Notes: generated by a model from the sequence alone, not told the origin. 29,585 nt of DNA from DASRTE01 sp035316885 (GCA_035316885.1 DATHII010000071.1:1-29585), one strand, 5' to 3'; positions 7,241-14,646 are shown, numbered from the stretch's first letter. Made by a program: numbers and translations.

Positions 7241-9415
7241 TCAGCTCGCGAGTCGGGACGGACGCAGGTCGAGCCTGCGCAGAAGTTGTGCGTTGAGCGC
7301 GACGACGATCGTCGAGGCACTCATGAGCACCGCACCGACGGCGGGCGACAGGACAATGCCCGCGGAAGCGAGCACGCCGGCCGCCAACGGCACCGCGACG
7401 ATGTTGTAGCCGGTCGCCCAGGCGAGGTTCTGCCACATCTTCCGGTAGCCGGCGCGCGAGAGGTCGATGATGCTGAGCACGGCTCGCGGGTTGTCGGATG
7501 CGAGCACGACGCCGGCGGACTCGATGGCGACGTCGGTGCCGGCCCCGATGGCGATGCCGACGTCGGCCCGGGCCAGCGCGGGCGCGTCGTTGACGCCGTC
7601 ACCGACCATCGCCACCCGCAGCTCACGGGCCTGGAGTTCGCCGACCTTGGCGTCCTTGTCCTCGGGCAGGACCTCGGCGAAGACCTCGTCGATGTGAAGC
7701 TCGGCACCGACCGCGTCGGCGACCTGGTGGGCATCGCCGGTGATCATCGCCACGTCGATGCCGCGTGCGTGTAGGGCGTCGACGGCAGGTCGCGACTCCT
7801 CGCGGACGGCGTCCTCGAGGGCGAGCGCTCCGGACACCTCGCCGTCGATCACGGCGTAGAGGACGGCGGCTCCGCGCTCGGCCCACGGTCGCGTGGCCGT
7901 AGCGAGATCGTCGGGTACGTCGGCGCCCAGGTCGCGCAGCATCGCCGGCCCACCGACGGCGACGGTTCTCCCGTCGACCACGGCATGCACGCCGCGACCG
8001 GTCATCGACCGGAACCCGCCAGCTCGGTATTCGGGCAGCTCCTGCTTGCCTGCCTGCGCGACGATCGCGCGTGCCACCGGATGCTCGCTGTCGGACTCTG
8101 CGGCGGCGGCCAGCGCGAGGAGCTCATCCGCATTCGTCGTCCCGCTGACGGCGACGTCAGTGACGGCCGGCTCGCCCTTGGTCAGGGTGCCCGTCTTGTC
8201 GAACAGCACCACGTCGACCGTGCGCATCCGCTCGAGAGCGAGTCGGTCGCGGATCAGGATGCCGGCCCGGGCCGCCCGCTCGGTGGCGATGGCGATCACG
8301 AGCGGTATCGCCAGTCCGAGCGCGTGTGGGCAGGCGATGACCAGGACGGTGACGGCGCGCTCGACGGCGTCGCCGGGATCGCCGATGGCCAGCCAGACGA
8401 CGAAGGTGATCACGGCGACACCGGCGGCGAAGTAGAACAGGAGCGCCGCGGCACGGTCCGCCAGTACTTGAGCCCTCGACCGCGAGGACTGCGCCTCGGC
8501 CACGAGTCGCTGGATGCCGGCGAGTGCGGTTTCCTCACCTACCGCATCGACCCGCACCCTGAGGGCGTTGTCGGTGGCGACCGTGCCCGCGACGACTCTG
8601 TCGCCGACGCTTCGCAGGACGGGCAGCGACTCACCGGTGATCATCGACTCGTCGAGTTCGGCCTCACCGTTCACGACGACGCCGTCGGCCGGCACGCGGC
8701 CGCCGGACCGGACGAGGACGACGTCGCCGACGGCCAGGTCGTCGACGAGGACCGTGACCACAGCGTCGTCCGTGACCCTCTCGGCCTCATCGGGAAGCAG
8801 CGCCGCGAGCGCGTCGAGAGCTCCCGACGCCGCGCCGAGCGCGCGCATCTCCAGCCAGTGGCCGAGCAGCATGACGACGACCAGGAGGGCGAGCTCCCAC
8901 CAGAAGTCGAGGTCGAGCTCGCCGACGCCGAGCGTGGTCGCCCACGAGGCGACGAACGCCACGGTGATCGCCATGGCGACCAGAAGCATCATCCCCGGCT
9001 GGCGGGCCCTGATCTCGTCGCGGGCACCGGTCAGGAACGGCCAGCCGCCGTAGAAGTAGACGATCGTGCCGAGGACGGGTGAGATCAGCTCCGCGCCCGG
9101 GACGTCGGGGCGGGTGTAGTTCAGCAGGTCGGCGAACATCTCGCTGAACGCGAGGACGGGAATGGCCAGCACCAGGCTGAGCCAGAACCGCGACCGGAAC
9201 TGCGCGGCGTGTTCTGCATGGCCGCCGTGTTCACCGTGGCCCACATGGCCGACGTCGCCGCTAGGCCCCCCGTGTCCGGCGGGGGCTCCGCCTACGGCAT
9301 GACCCGCATGCTCCCCGTGGGCCGCATTGGTCCCGTCAAGATCGACGCGGACGTCGACGTGCTGCTCGGCCTGGCCATGGACCGTGTGCCCACCGGGCTG
9401 GTCGCTGTCCGACAC
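7241..9415 (-). CDS. copB: CopB-type copper-exporting P-type ATPase
   Basis: This 724-residue P1B-type ATPase exports copper across the cytoplasmic membrane. The first 70 residues are low-complexity and contain 12 histidines (HGEHAGH and HGEHGGHAEH), replacing the usual CxxC metal domains. Membrane helices follow from about residue 75. The actuator motif is MITGESLPV, and the metal-binding membrane motif is CPH (in VIACPHALGLAIP), the CopB/P1B-3 signature, not the CPC of CopA. The phosphorylation motif is DKTGTLTKG, the nucleotide domain has SEHPVARAI, and the hinge is MVGDGVNDAPALA. The GTG at 9415 was chosen because GGGAGG lies 6 bases upstream; a GTG at 9436 would fall at the predicted transcript start. 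A palindromic operator lies just upstream. CPH pumps are linked to Cu(II) or Cu(I) export, and the ion is not fixed by sequence. Confidence 0.94.
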   Translation of the reverse strand: MSDSDQPGGHTVHGQAEQHVDVRVDLDGTNAAHGEHAGHAVGGAPAGHGGPSGDVGHVGHGEHGGHAEHAAQFRSRFWLSLVLAIPVLAFSEMFADLLNYTRPDVPGAELISPVLGTIVYFYGGWPFLTGARDEIRARQPGMMLLVAMAITVAFVASWATTLGVGELDLDFWWELALLVVVMLLGHWLEMRALGAASGALDALAALLPDEAERVTDDAVVTVLVDDLAVGDVVLVRSGGRVPADGVVVNGEAELDESMITGESLPVLRSVGDRVVAGTVATDNALRVRVDAVGEETALAGIQRLVAEAQSSRSRAQVLADRAAALLFYFAAGVAVITFVVWLAIGDPGDAVERAVTVLVIACPHALGLAIPLVIAIATERAARAGILIRDRLALERMRTVDVVLFDKTGTLTKGEPAVTDVAVSGTTNADELLALAAAAESDSEHPVARAIVAQAGKQELPEYRAGGFRSMTGRGVHAVVDGRTVAVGGPAMLRDLGADVPDDLATATRPWAERGAAVLYAVIDGEVSGALALEDAVREESRPAVDALHARGIDVAMITGDAHQVADAVGAELHIDEVFAEVLPEDKDAKVGELQARELRVAMVGDGVNDAPALARADVGIAIGAGTDVAIESAGVVLASDNPRAVLSIIDLSRAGYRKMWQNLAWATGYNIVAVPLAAGVLASAGIVLSPAVGAVLMSASTIVVALNAQLLRRLDLRPSRLAS

Positions 9416-9442
9416 AGATCGCCTCCCGACTCTCACCAGGAG

Positions 9443-9471
9443 ACTATACCCCTTAGGGGTATCTGAGAAGC
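9443..9471 (-). promoter_or_regulatory. Probable copB promoter
   Basis: Read on the minus strand, TATAGT (9448-9443) is a good -10 box. About 16-17 bases upstream is only a weak -35 (CTTCTC or GCTTCT, 9465-9471). Transcription would start near 9436, giving a short leader that holds the GGGAGG ribosome site (9422-9427) of the chosen GTG. The -10 shares bases with the palindrome at 9446-9462, so a bound repressor would block polymerase. Confidence 0.6.
9446..9462. promoter_or_regulatory. CsoR-like copper operator
   Basis: ATACCCC-TTA-GGGGTAT is a perfect inverted repeat with 7-base arms and a 3-base centre. This matches the known form of CsoR-family operators: A/T ends flanking a C-tract facing a G-tract. 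It lies 31-47 bases upstream of the copB start and overlaps its -10 box. In the CsoR family, copper binding releases the repressor, so copB would be induced by copper. No csoR gene is seen in this window, so the regulator must be encoded elsewhere. Confidence 0.8.
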
Positions 9472-9563
9472 TCGCCTGATCGAGCTCTGATCAGACCACA
9501 GCGCGTCCGCGCGAGCAGGGGGCGCGACACATGGCACTGGGTCTGCAGCTGCGATCAGACAGG

Positions 9564-9636
9564 TGGACAGGGGCGGGATCGATCCGCCGACCTTCCGCTT
9601 TTCAGGCGGACGCTCTTCCAACTGAGCTACCTGTCC
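9564..9636 (-). tRNA. tRNA-Phe (GAA)
   Basis: On the minus strand a 73-base cloverleaf runs from 9636 to 9564. The acceptor stem is GGACAGG paired with CCTGTCC, with discriminator A. The anticodon loop is CTGAAAA between GCGG-type stems, giving anticodon GAA. The T-stem is GGCGG/CCGCC with loop ATCGATC, so the base at position 54 is A instead of the usual T. CCA is not encoded (the next bases are CCT). Confidence 0.95.
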
Positions 9637-9653
9637 TCGGTAGAAGCGCGACG

Positions 9654-9683
9654 AGTGTATCCGACCGGCCGCGAGCCCTCGAA
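9654..9683 (-). promoter_or_regulatory. Candidate tRNA-Phe promoter
   Basis: On the minus strand TTCGAG (9683-9678) and TACACT (9659-9654) are separated by 18 bases, placing a start about 10 bases upstream of the mature tRNA end. The -10 is good and the -35 weak. A private promoter would explain how this tRNA is expressed away from the Glu-Asp pair. Confidence 0.45.
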
Positions 9684-9704
9684 GCGTCGCCTCCCGCCGC
9701 GTGA

Positions 9705-11720
9705 TCAATCTGCGCGGTTCCCGCGGGAGCGGGCGTCGAGGCGGGCCAGGTAGGCGTTGTAGGCGGTGCGCTCGGCCTCGTCCTCGCCTTCGCGACGGTC
9801 GAAGCGTCGTGCGTCGCGCTCGTCCGAGCGGTACCACTGGACGAACAACGCGCCGAACACCAGCAGTCCGGGGATCTCGCCGAACCCCCACGACAGCTGG
9901 CCGGCCAACTGCTGGTCGGCGAGCGCATCCGGCAGCCACGGGATCTCTGACCCGAGCTGCCGGTAGTAGTCGCCTGCGATCAGCCGGGCCGACTCCATCA
10001 GGGCGAGCCCGAAGAAGGCGTGCACGACGATAGCGGCGAACTGGAGGCCGACCCGGGCGACGTAGGGGGGCCGCTTCGGCAACGGGTCGATCCCGATGAT
10101 CACCTCGTAGAACAGGTAGCCCGCCAGCACGAAATGCATGCTCATCAGCAGGTGCGCGGTGTGGTTGCGCATCGCGTACTCGAAGAAGCCGGTGAAGTAG
10201 GTGACGAAGGGTCCGGACACGAAGATCGCGAGCGCGACGAGCGGGTGCGTGAGTATCCGCACCACCCCGCTCTGGGTCGCAGCCAGCAGCCACTCGCGCG
10301 GGCCCGTCTCGCCCCGCCGCGCCGGCCGGATCGCGCGGAGGGCAAGCGTGACGGGCCCCCCGAGCACGAGTAGCACAGGGCTCACCATCATCAGCACCAG
10401 GTGCTGACCCATGTGTACCGACAGCATCGTCATGCCGTAGGTCATGAACCCGGTGAGTTGCACCAGGGCGATCGACCCGACACCGAGCAGCCAGGCGATC
10501 GTGCGACCCACCGGCCAGCGGTCGCCCCGGGTGCGCAGCCGCCACACCCCGCCCAGATAGAGCAGCACCGCGGCCAGGCAGCCGAGTGCGAACAGCGCTT
10601 CGGGATAGGTCTGCGTGAACAGTCGCAGCGGTGTCGGATCAGGCGGGATCGGGAAGCCGATGAGCTCGCGGACGGCCGTCATCGGAACCTCGTCGGTCGC
10701 TCGCGGAGGCGGGGTGCGGCTCAGCGCGACGCCCAGGGCCAGAGCGACGCCCATGACGACGGCCTCGCCGGCCGCCAGCCGCCGGAACGCACCTGGCCGG
10801 CCTGCGTCGAGCTCGCCGAGCGATCGGCGCCGGTGGGCGGACCCGAAGACGCCCAGCGCCACCAGTGCCGCCGCCTTGGCCAGCACCATGGCGCCGTACG
10901 CCGTAGTGAACAGGTCGCCGAACGACGGGATCCGCACCCACGCGTTGAGTACGCCACTCGCGCCGACCATGACGAAACACCCCAGCGCCATGGGCGAGTA
11001 GGCGCGGGCAACGCGCGCCAGGTGGGTCCCGCCCCGCGCCGCGTACCAGCTGACCGCAACGAGCCCGCCCACCCACAACGCCATGCCGACCAGGTGGACG
11101 ATCAGCGACGTCACCGTGGAGTGGTGGTAGTCGCCGGTAGCCGAGTGTCCGGTCAGCGCCGGTGGGATCAGCGTGCCGATACCGAGGCCCAGCACGGCGA
11201 TCGCACCGCCGCGGCCGATGGTGAGTCGGGCCGCGGGGACGATCGCCAACGCCAGCACCACCACGGACGCGTATGCCTTCCCCTGCGGGGCACTGCCTGT
11301 GTAGCTCGCGAAAGCGTCGCCCGCGAGCGCGTCCCACAGCGGCTGCCCGACCAGGTCCGACATCGTCAGCAGGTGGACGATGCCGGCGGCGGCCGCCCAA
11401 ACCACGGCGCTGATCGCTGCAGCACGCATGGCCAGCAGAGCGTCGCGCCCCAGCTCACCACGACGAGCGGGAAGCATGACCGCGAGTGCGAGCATGCCCA
11501 CGGTGACGGCCGACGCGGCATCGAGCATGACCCTCGCGACCGGTAGGCCCCATCGTGTGAGCCCTCCCGGGTCCTGCAGCCCTGGGACTGCTGCCGCCGT
11601 GCCGCCGCCCAGAGCGAGAGCCGCTAACAGGACCGCCAGCGACACTGCGCCAGCGGTGAGACCCCAGCGGCGCGTCGACGGAGCGGCGACCACGGGTCGC
11701 GGACGGGTGGAGGTGGCCAT
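9705..11720 (-). CDS. CopD-CtaG fusion membrane protein
   Basis: This 671-residue polytopic protein joins two families. The first 330 or so residues are CopD-like, with GHSATGDYHHSTVTS followed by a helix with HLVGMALWVGG, the conserved His-containing region of copper resistance D proteins. The second half is a CtaG (caa3 oxidase assembly) domain: SVHMGQHLVLMM, then MRNHTAHLLMSMHFVLAGY, which place conserved histidines in membrane helices, then a helix with HAFFGLALM. The tail is cytoplasmic and rich in Arg/Asp/Glu. Such fusions are usual in actinobacteria (M. tuberculosis Rv0102 is one). Its likely role is copper passage across or within the membrane, possibly towards cytochrome oxidase. The ATG at 11720 overlaps the copC stop as TGATG; a GTG one codon earlier is equally possible. 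Confidence 0.92.
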   Translation of the reverse strand: MATSTRPRPVVAAPSTRRWGLTAGAVSLAVLLAALALGGGTAAAVPGLQDPGGLTRWGLPVARVMLDAASAVTVGMLALAVMLPARRGELGRDALLAMRAAAISAVVWAAAAGIVHLLTMSDLVGQPLWDALAGDAFASYTGSAPQGKAYASVVVLALAIVPAARLTIGRGGAIAVLGLGIGTLIPPALTGHSATGDYHHSTVTSLIVHLVGMALWVGGLVAVSWYAARGGTHLARVARAYSPMALGCFVMVGASGVLNAWVRIPSFGDLFTTAYGAMVLAKAAALVALGVFGSAHRRRSLGELDAGRPGAFRRLAAGEAVVMGVALALGVALSRTPPPRATDEVPMTAVRELIGFPIPPDPTPLRLFTQTYPEALFALGCLAAVLLYLGGVWRLRTRGDRWPVGRTIAWLLGVGSIALVQLTGFMTYGMTMLSVHMGQHLVLMMVSPVLLVLGGPVTLALRAIRPARRGETGPREWLLAATQSGVVRILTHPLVALAIFVSGPFVTYFTGFFEYAMRNHTAHLLMSMHFVLAGYLFYEVIIGIDPLPKRPPYVARVGLQFAAIVVHAFFGLALMESARLIAGDYYRQLGSEIPWLPDALADQQLAGQLSWGFGEIPGLLVFGALFVQWYRSDERDARRFDRREGEDEAERTAYNAYLARLDARSRGNRAD

Positions 11721-12367
11721 CACGGACCAGTCTCCGCTCCGTCACCGCCCTCCGTCTCTCGGGGGCCGCGTCCACCCATGGCGAAGTAGACGACCGCCGC
11801 GAGCGCGGCCGCAGCGGCGATGCCGCCCGCTCCGAGGAGCAGCGGGCTCATTCCGTCGTCGGCGTCGGTGGCCTCGACCGGCTCGCTGGTCGGGCTCGTG
11901 TCGTCGTCGTGGTCCATGCCTTCGAGCGAGTCGCTCGGGGAGGGGCTCGGCGCGGCGGGTCGGGACGAAGCCTGTGGCGTCGCCTCGGGGGTCGTCGCCG
12001 GACCGGTCACGGTGAAGCTCAACGTGCCGGTGATCGGATGCCCGTCGGTGGAGCCGACCCGGTAGGAGATCTCGTAGGCACCCGCATCCAGTGCGCCGAC
12101 TGCCTGCACGACGGTGTTGCCGACGAACTCTAGATCGCCCTGCTCGTGGTGTGCACCGTTGGCGTCGAGCACCGCCACCTGACCGAAGTTGGTCTGTACG
12201 GGCTGGTTGAACTCGAGCACGACCTCGGCGGGGGGAGTGGCCACGGTGGCTTTGTCGGCCGGTGTACTGCCGATCAGCTCGGTGTGTGCCGCGGCAGGTG
12301 CGGCGACGAGAGCCAGCCCGAACACGGCGCCGGCGACGGCGGCGGCGAGGCGGAGCACCTTATCCAC
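11720..12367 (-). CDS. copC: CopC-domain copper-binding protein, membrane-anchored
   Basis: This 215-residue exported protein has a signal peptide over about residues 1-30 (hydrophobic core AAAVAGAVFGLALVAAP, then AAA). Cleavage there leaves His as the first mature residue (HTELIGSTPAD), the usual CopC copper ligand. The CopC beta-barrel spans about 100 residues and ends in the conserved DGHPITGTLSF, whose Asp and His complete the Cu(II) site. A Ser/Pro/Ala-rich linker with a short acidic MDHDDD patch leads to a C-terminal membrane helix (about 182-202). GTG at 12367 has GGAG 5 bases upstream and overlaps the ycnI stop by 8 bases; the copD start overlaps its own stop. It probably delivers Cu(II) to the CopD half of the next protein. 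Confidence 0.92.
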   Translation of the reverse strand: MDKVLRLAAAVAGAVFGLALVAAPAAAHTELIGSTPADKATVATPPAEVVLEFNQPVQTNFGQVAVLDANGAHHEQGDLEFVGNTVVQAVGALDAGAYEISYRVGSTDGHPITGTLSFTVTGPATTPEATPQASSRPAAPSPSPSDSLEGMDHDDDTSPTSEPVEATDADDGMSPLLLGAGGIAAAAALAAVVYFAMGGRGPRETEGGDGAETGP

Positions 12368-12932
12368 GGGATCTCCGCAGCGACACCGCTCCGATCCCGA
12401 GCCCGACCGCTCCGACGGCGAGGCCGCCGACGGCCAGGCCGCGGGCGAGCGGATCGTCCGTGCCGTTTCCGTCGAGCGAGCCGTCGGTGCCATTCGCCCC
12501 GTCGGAGCCTCCGTCGCCGGCCTCCGCGTCGTCGGCTCCCTGCCCGGCGGCGTCGACAACGGTCAGGACGGGCGCGGGTAGTTCGTCATCGGGCCCGTCC
12601 GCCCACATGACGACCTCGCCGTCGTCATAGGTCTGCTCGGCCGGCAGGGCGTAGTCGCCCGCAGCGGGCAGCGGCCCGACCGAGATGGCGAACTCGTCGA
12701 ACTCGCCGAGCCCGATCCGTACGCCGTTGTCGGCGGTCCAGGTGACCGCCGTGACGATCTCGTCGAGGGTGAACTCGCCGACCTCGACGGGCTCGGGCGG
12801 AGTCTCGCGGGCGAGTTCGGCCGTCCATCCGACGTGCGGTTGGACAGAGACCGACGCGAAGGGTGGATCGGCAGGCAGTTCGGCAACGACGGCCAGACCA
12901 CCGCGCCGGACGGCGCGGGAACGCAGGATCAT
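12360..12932 (-). CDS. YcnI (DUF1775) copper-binding domain protein, N-terminus missing
   Basis: The 190 residues include the later part of a YcnI domain: FASVSVQPHVGWTAEL, then VTAVTWTADNGVRIGLGEF, then ISVGPLP and YDDGEVVMW, which includes the conserved Trp. A Gly/Asp/Ser-rich linker and a C-terminal membrane helix (about 163-183) follow. Normal YcnI proteins have about 55-65 more residues at the start: a signal peptide, the first mature His that binds copper, and a conserved Glu. Here the ORF starts at ATG 12932 inside the domain, and no signal peptide is coded. The upstream gene ends at 12985, so there is no room for the missing part, and the other minus frames do not restore it. It may be a decaying gene, or a protein with a changed topology. 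The copC start lies inside its 3' end. Confidence 0.8.
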   Translation of the reverse strand: MILRSRAVRRGGLAVVAELPADPPFASVSVQPHVGWTAELARETPPEPVEVGEFTLDEIVTAVTWTADNGVRIGLGEFDEFAISVGPLPAAGDYALPAEQTYDDGEVVMWADGPDDELPAPVLTVVDAAGQGADDAEAGDGGSDGANGTDGSLDGNGTDDPLARGLAVGGLAVGAVGLGIGAVSLRRSRG

Positions 12933-12984
12933 GGGAGGTGTCCTGTCGAGATCGTGGACGCGGTCGCGCCCGGTGAGGTCGGCG

Positions 12985-13533
12985 TCAGATGCTCGAGAGC
13001 ACCGGCGGACCTCGCCGCGGAGCGATACGCGTGACCCTCAGGACGTACGTGTGAACAAGCCTGGGCGACGGCCGTAGGTTCGGCCGGCTGACTGCGGGCG
13101 CGGCGGTTACGCCGAGCACCGCACGCACGCCTCGCAGGAGCAGCGTCGAAGACAGTGCCGCCATGGACCAGACGACGGACTCGGCTCCGGCGAGCAGCAC
13201 GGTCAGAGCGGCCGCGGCGATCGCGTGCGCGGCGACCATGCCGACACCGACCGACAGGCCCGCGCCGTGGTGCGCGTGCGCGGACATGTCGAGCAGCACG
13301 TGTAGAACGGGTTGCGACGCGAACACCAGCACTGCGATCAGCGCTACTGAAAGGCGCCGATCGGCGAGCGCCACGCAGGCGACACACAGGAGGGCGGCAC
13401 CGAACAGGAACGCGCCCGCCGTGGGGGCACCACCGCCGGCGACGACGTGGGCGACGGCAGGCACGATCAGGCATGCAGCAGAGAGTGCCAGGCCGCGTGC
13501 AACCCGCGCGCGTCCTCCGCCCGGGGACTTCAC
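12985..13533 (-). CDS. Polytopic membrane protein heading the ycnI-copC-copD operon
   Basis: This 182-residue protein has about five to six hydrophobic segments across residues 12-145. Between the third and fourth lies a His-rich stretch, HVLLDMSAHAHHG, with four histidines, a plausible copper-binding loop. The C-terminal tail is basic and polar. I do not recognise a named family, though similar unnamed proteins occur beside ycnI and copC in actinobacteria. Two GTG starts are possible, 13539 and 13533. I chose 13533 because the only good promoter (TTACGG, 18 bases, TATGGT) would start transcription at this codon, making a leaderless mRNA; no ribosome site precedes either GTG. It is probably the first gene of the copper operon. 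Confidence 0.75.
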   Translation of the reverse strand: MKSPGGGRARVARGLALSAACLIVPAVAHVVAGGGAPTAGAFLFGAALLCVACVALADRRLSVALIAVLVFASQPVLHVLLDMSAHAHHGAGLSVGVGMVAAHAIAAAALTVLLAGAESVVWSMAALSSTLLLRGVRAVLGVTAAPAVSRPNLRPSPRLVHTYVLRVTRIAPRRGPPVLSSI

Positions 13534-13539
13534 ATGCAC

Positions 13540-13569
13540 ACCATAGAGGCACGAACCGTGCGGCCGTAA
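13540..13569 (-). promoter_or_regulatory. Promoter for the membrane protein-ycnI-copC-copD operon
   Basis: On the minus strand TTACGG (13569-13564) and TATGGT (13545-13540) are separated by 18 bases. The predicted start falls on the GTG at 13533, suggesting leaderless transcription. The long palindrome at 13587-13619 lies just upstream of the -35. Confidence 0.55.
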
Positions 13570-13586
13570 GGTTCAGGGAAGCTCGG

Positions 13587-13619
13587 TACCCCCTGGGGTC
13601 CGGCGGACCCCAGGGGGCA
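13587..13619. repeat. Perfect inverted repeat with two C-tract/G-tract boxes
   Basis: 13589-13601 and 13605-13617 form perfect 13-base arms (CCCCCTGGGGTCC and its complement) around a GGC loop. Each arm is itself a small palindrome: ACCCCCTGGGGT on the left and ACCCCAGGGGG on the right. Their shape resembles the copB operator (C-tract facing G-tract), although the A/T ends are weaker. As DNA it could be a double operator for the copper operon starting at 13533. As RNA it would be a very stable hairpin, possibly a terminator for the minus-strand ORF at 13851-14051. There is no T-run after it on either strand. Confidence 0.7.
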
Positions 13620-13850
13620 GATTTCGGCTGCCGTTTGACACCTCGGTGCGGTCCGGCTCGGCTGAGACCTCCGATACGGTGCTCTCCACTGTCGGTTCGC
13701 GGACTGGCGTGGGCCTTGACAGGGCGATACAGCCAGTTCCCTGCGGGGATACTCGCGACACCCGCTCTGACCTACACGAACGCGGTTAGTGCGCGTTGGC
13801 AACCGTTGAGCGTCCGCGGACGTTCTGCGGACGATCCGCGACTGTGATCT
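13620..13850. other. Non-coding stretch upstream of the copper operon
   Basis: I see no convincing gene in this part of the 317-base gap; the ORFs crossing it are proline/arginine-rich shadows. It holds a perfect 12-base palindrome CGTCCGCGGACG at 13811-13822. Just right of that, CGCGGA and TCCGCG can pair around a short loop immediately after the stop of the ORF at 13851-14051, so this may be that ORF's terminator. TTGACA is present near 13718, but no -10 lies at the right distance. Confidence 0.4.
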
Positions 13851-14051
13851 TCACTTCTCATCGTTGTCGACTACGGCGAGAAACTGCTCGCTGGCGGTCA
13901 TCACGAGCGTAGACATTGGCAGTCGCCGCGCCTTCGTGTACCGCTCGGCGCGCGCCCACAGCTTAACGTCCTCGCGGAGGTATTTCAGCGCCGAGCGGGT
14001 TCCAGCGATGAGTTCGATCCTCGGCGTGCGTCTGATCCGATGACGGACCAA
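13851..14051 (-). CDS. Small ribbon-helix-helix-like ORF
   Basis: This 66-residue ORF starts at ATG 14051. Its C-terminal half, with LWARAERYTKARRLPMSTLV followed by TASEQFLAVV, has the helix-turn-helix spacing of ribbon-helix-helix proteins: a helix with alternating Ala/Arg, a short turn with a small hydrophobic residue before Ser, and a second amphipathic helix. The N-terminal 20 residues are very basic (MVRHRIRRTPRIEL). It uses codons that are less biased to G/C than its neighbours (TTT, AGA, GTT), which suggests foreign origin. It could be an orphan antitoxin-like regulator or a fragment of a mobile element. No toxin partner is adjacent. It is not certain that it is expressed. Confidence 0.45.
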   Translation of the reverse strand: MVRHRIRRTPRIELIAGTRSALKYLREDVKLWARAERYTKARRLPMSTLVMTASEQFLAVVDNDEK

Positions 14052-14115
14052 GATGACCTAGGCCCTGCCAGTGCGTCGCGACTGCGAGCGCGCCACGGGA
14101 GAAACGAGCGGATCG

Positions 14116-14565
14116 ATGGACCAATCAACCGCGGAGCAAGCGTTACGCCAGCTCGAGCCTCTGGTCGGCGAGTGGACCTTCGAGGCGAAGTGGCCCGACG
14201 GAGAGCCGTGGCCGGGCGGCGGAAGGGTCATTTTCGAGTGGCACGGCTCGGGGGCACATCTGGTCGAGCGTGGAACGGCCGAGCTTCCCGAGGCGCCCGA
14301 CAACGTCTCGATCATCGGATGCGATGCGGCCAACGGGACGTATTTCCAGCTGTACTCCGACGCGCGCGGCGTGTGCCGCGTCTACGAGATGAGCATCGGC
14401 AACGGCGAGTGGAAGCTATGGCGGGAGGGCGAGCCGTTCTCCCAGCGCTTCACAGCGACCTTGAGCGACGACGGGAACACGATCATCGGACGCTGGGAGA
14501 TCGCCGAAGACGGCACCAACTACACGACCGACTTCGACCTCATCTACCGCAGAGTCGACATCTAA
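14116..14565 (+). CDS. Conserved lipocalin-like protein, DUF1579-like
   Basis: This 149-residue soluble protein contains LEPLVGEWTFEAKWPDGEPW near the N-terminus, then GGRVIFEW, a middle strand with LVERGTAELPEAPD, then VSIIGCDAANGTYFQLY, RGVCRVYEM, and a C-terminal GRWEIAEDGTNY. Repeated beta strands with conserved Trp and Gly are typical of small lipocalin-like barrels, and the sequence resembles proteins annotated as DUF1579 or simply hypothetical in many actinobacteria. The ATG at 14116 was preferred to one at 14071, because homologues start with a short MDxST-type leader; the ribosome site is weak. It lies between the small ORF at 13851 (divergent, 64 bases apart) and the tRNA-Asp gene. 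A small-ligand-binding role is possible but unproven. Confidence 0.75.
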   Translation: MDQSTAEQALRQLEPLVGEWTFEAKWPDGEPWPGGGRVIFEWHGSGAHLVERGTAELPEAPDNVSIIGCDAANGTYFQLYSDARGVCRVYEMSIGNGEWKLWREGEPFSQRFTATLSDDGNTIIGRWEIAEDGTNYTTDFDLIYRRVDI

Positions 14566-14646
14566 CGCCGGATCCGAACGCATCAGCACGTGCCGATCTG
14601 ACACTGCTAGGCCTGGTCGACCCCGAGGCAGAGGGTGGGAACGAAG

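Noticed and set aside
9433..10545. Long minus-strand ORF running from inside copD-ctaG through the tRNA-Phe gene
   Set aside because: It overlaps the well-supported copD-ctaG gene in another frame, and its end is a translation of tRNA-Phe.
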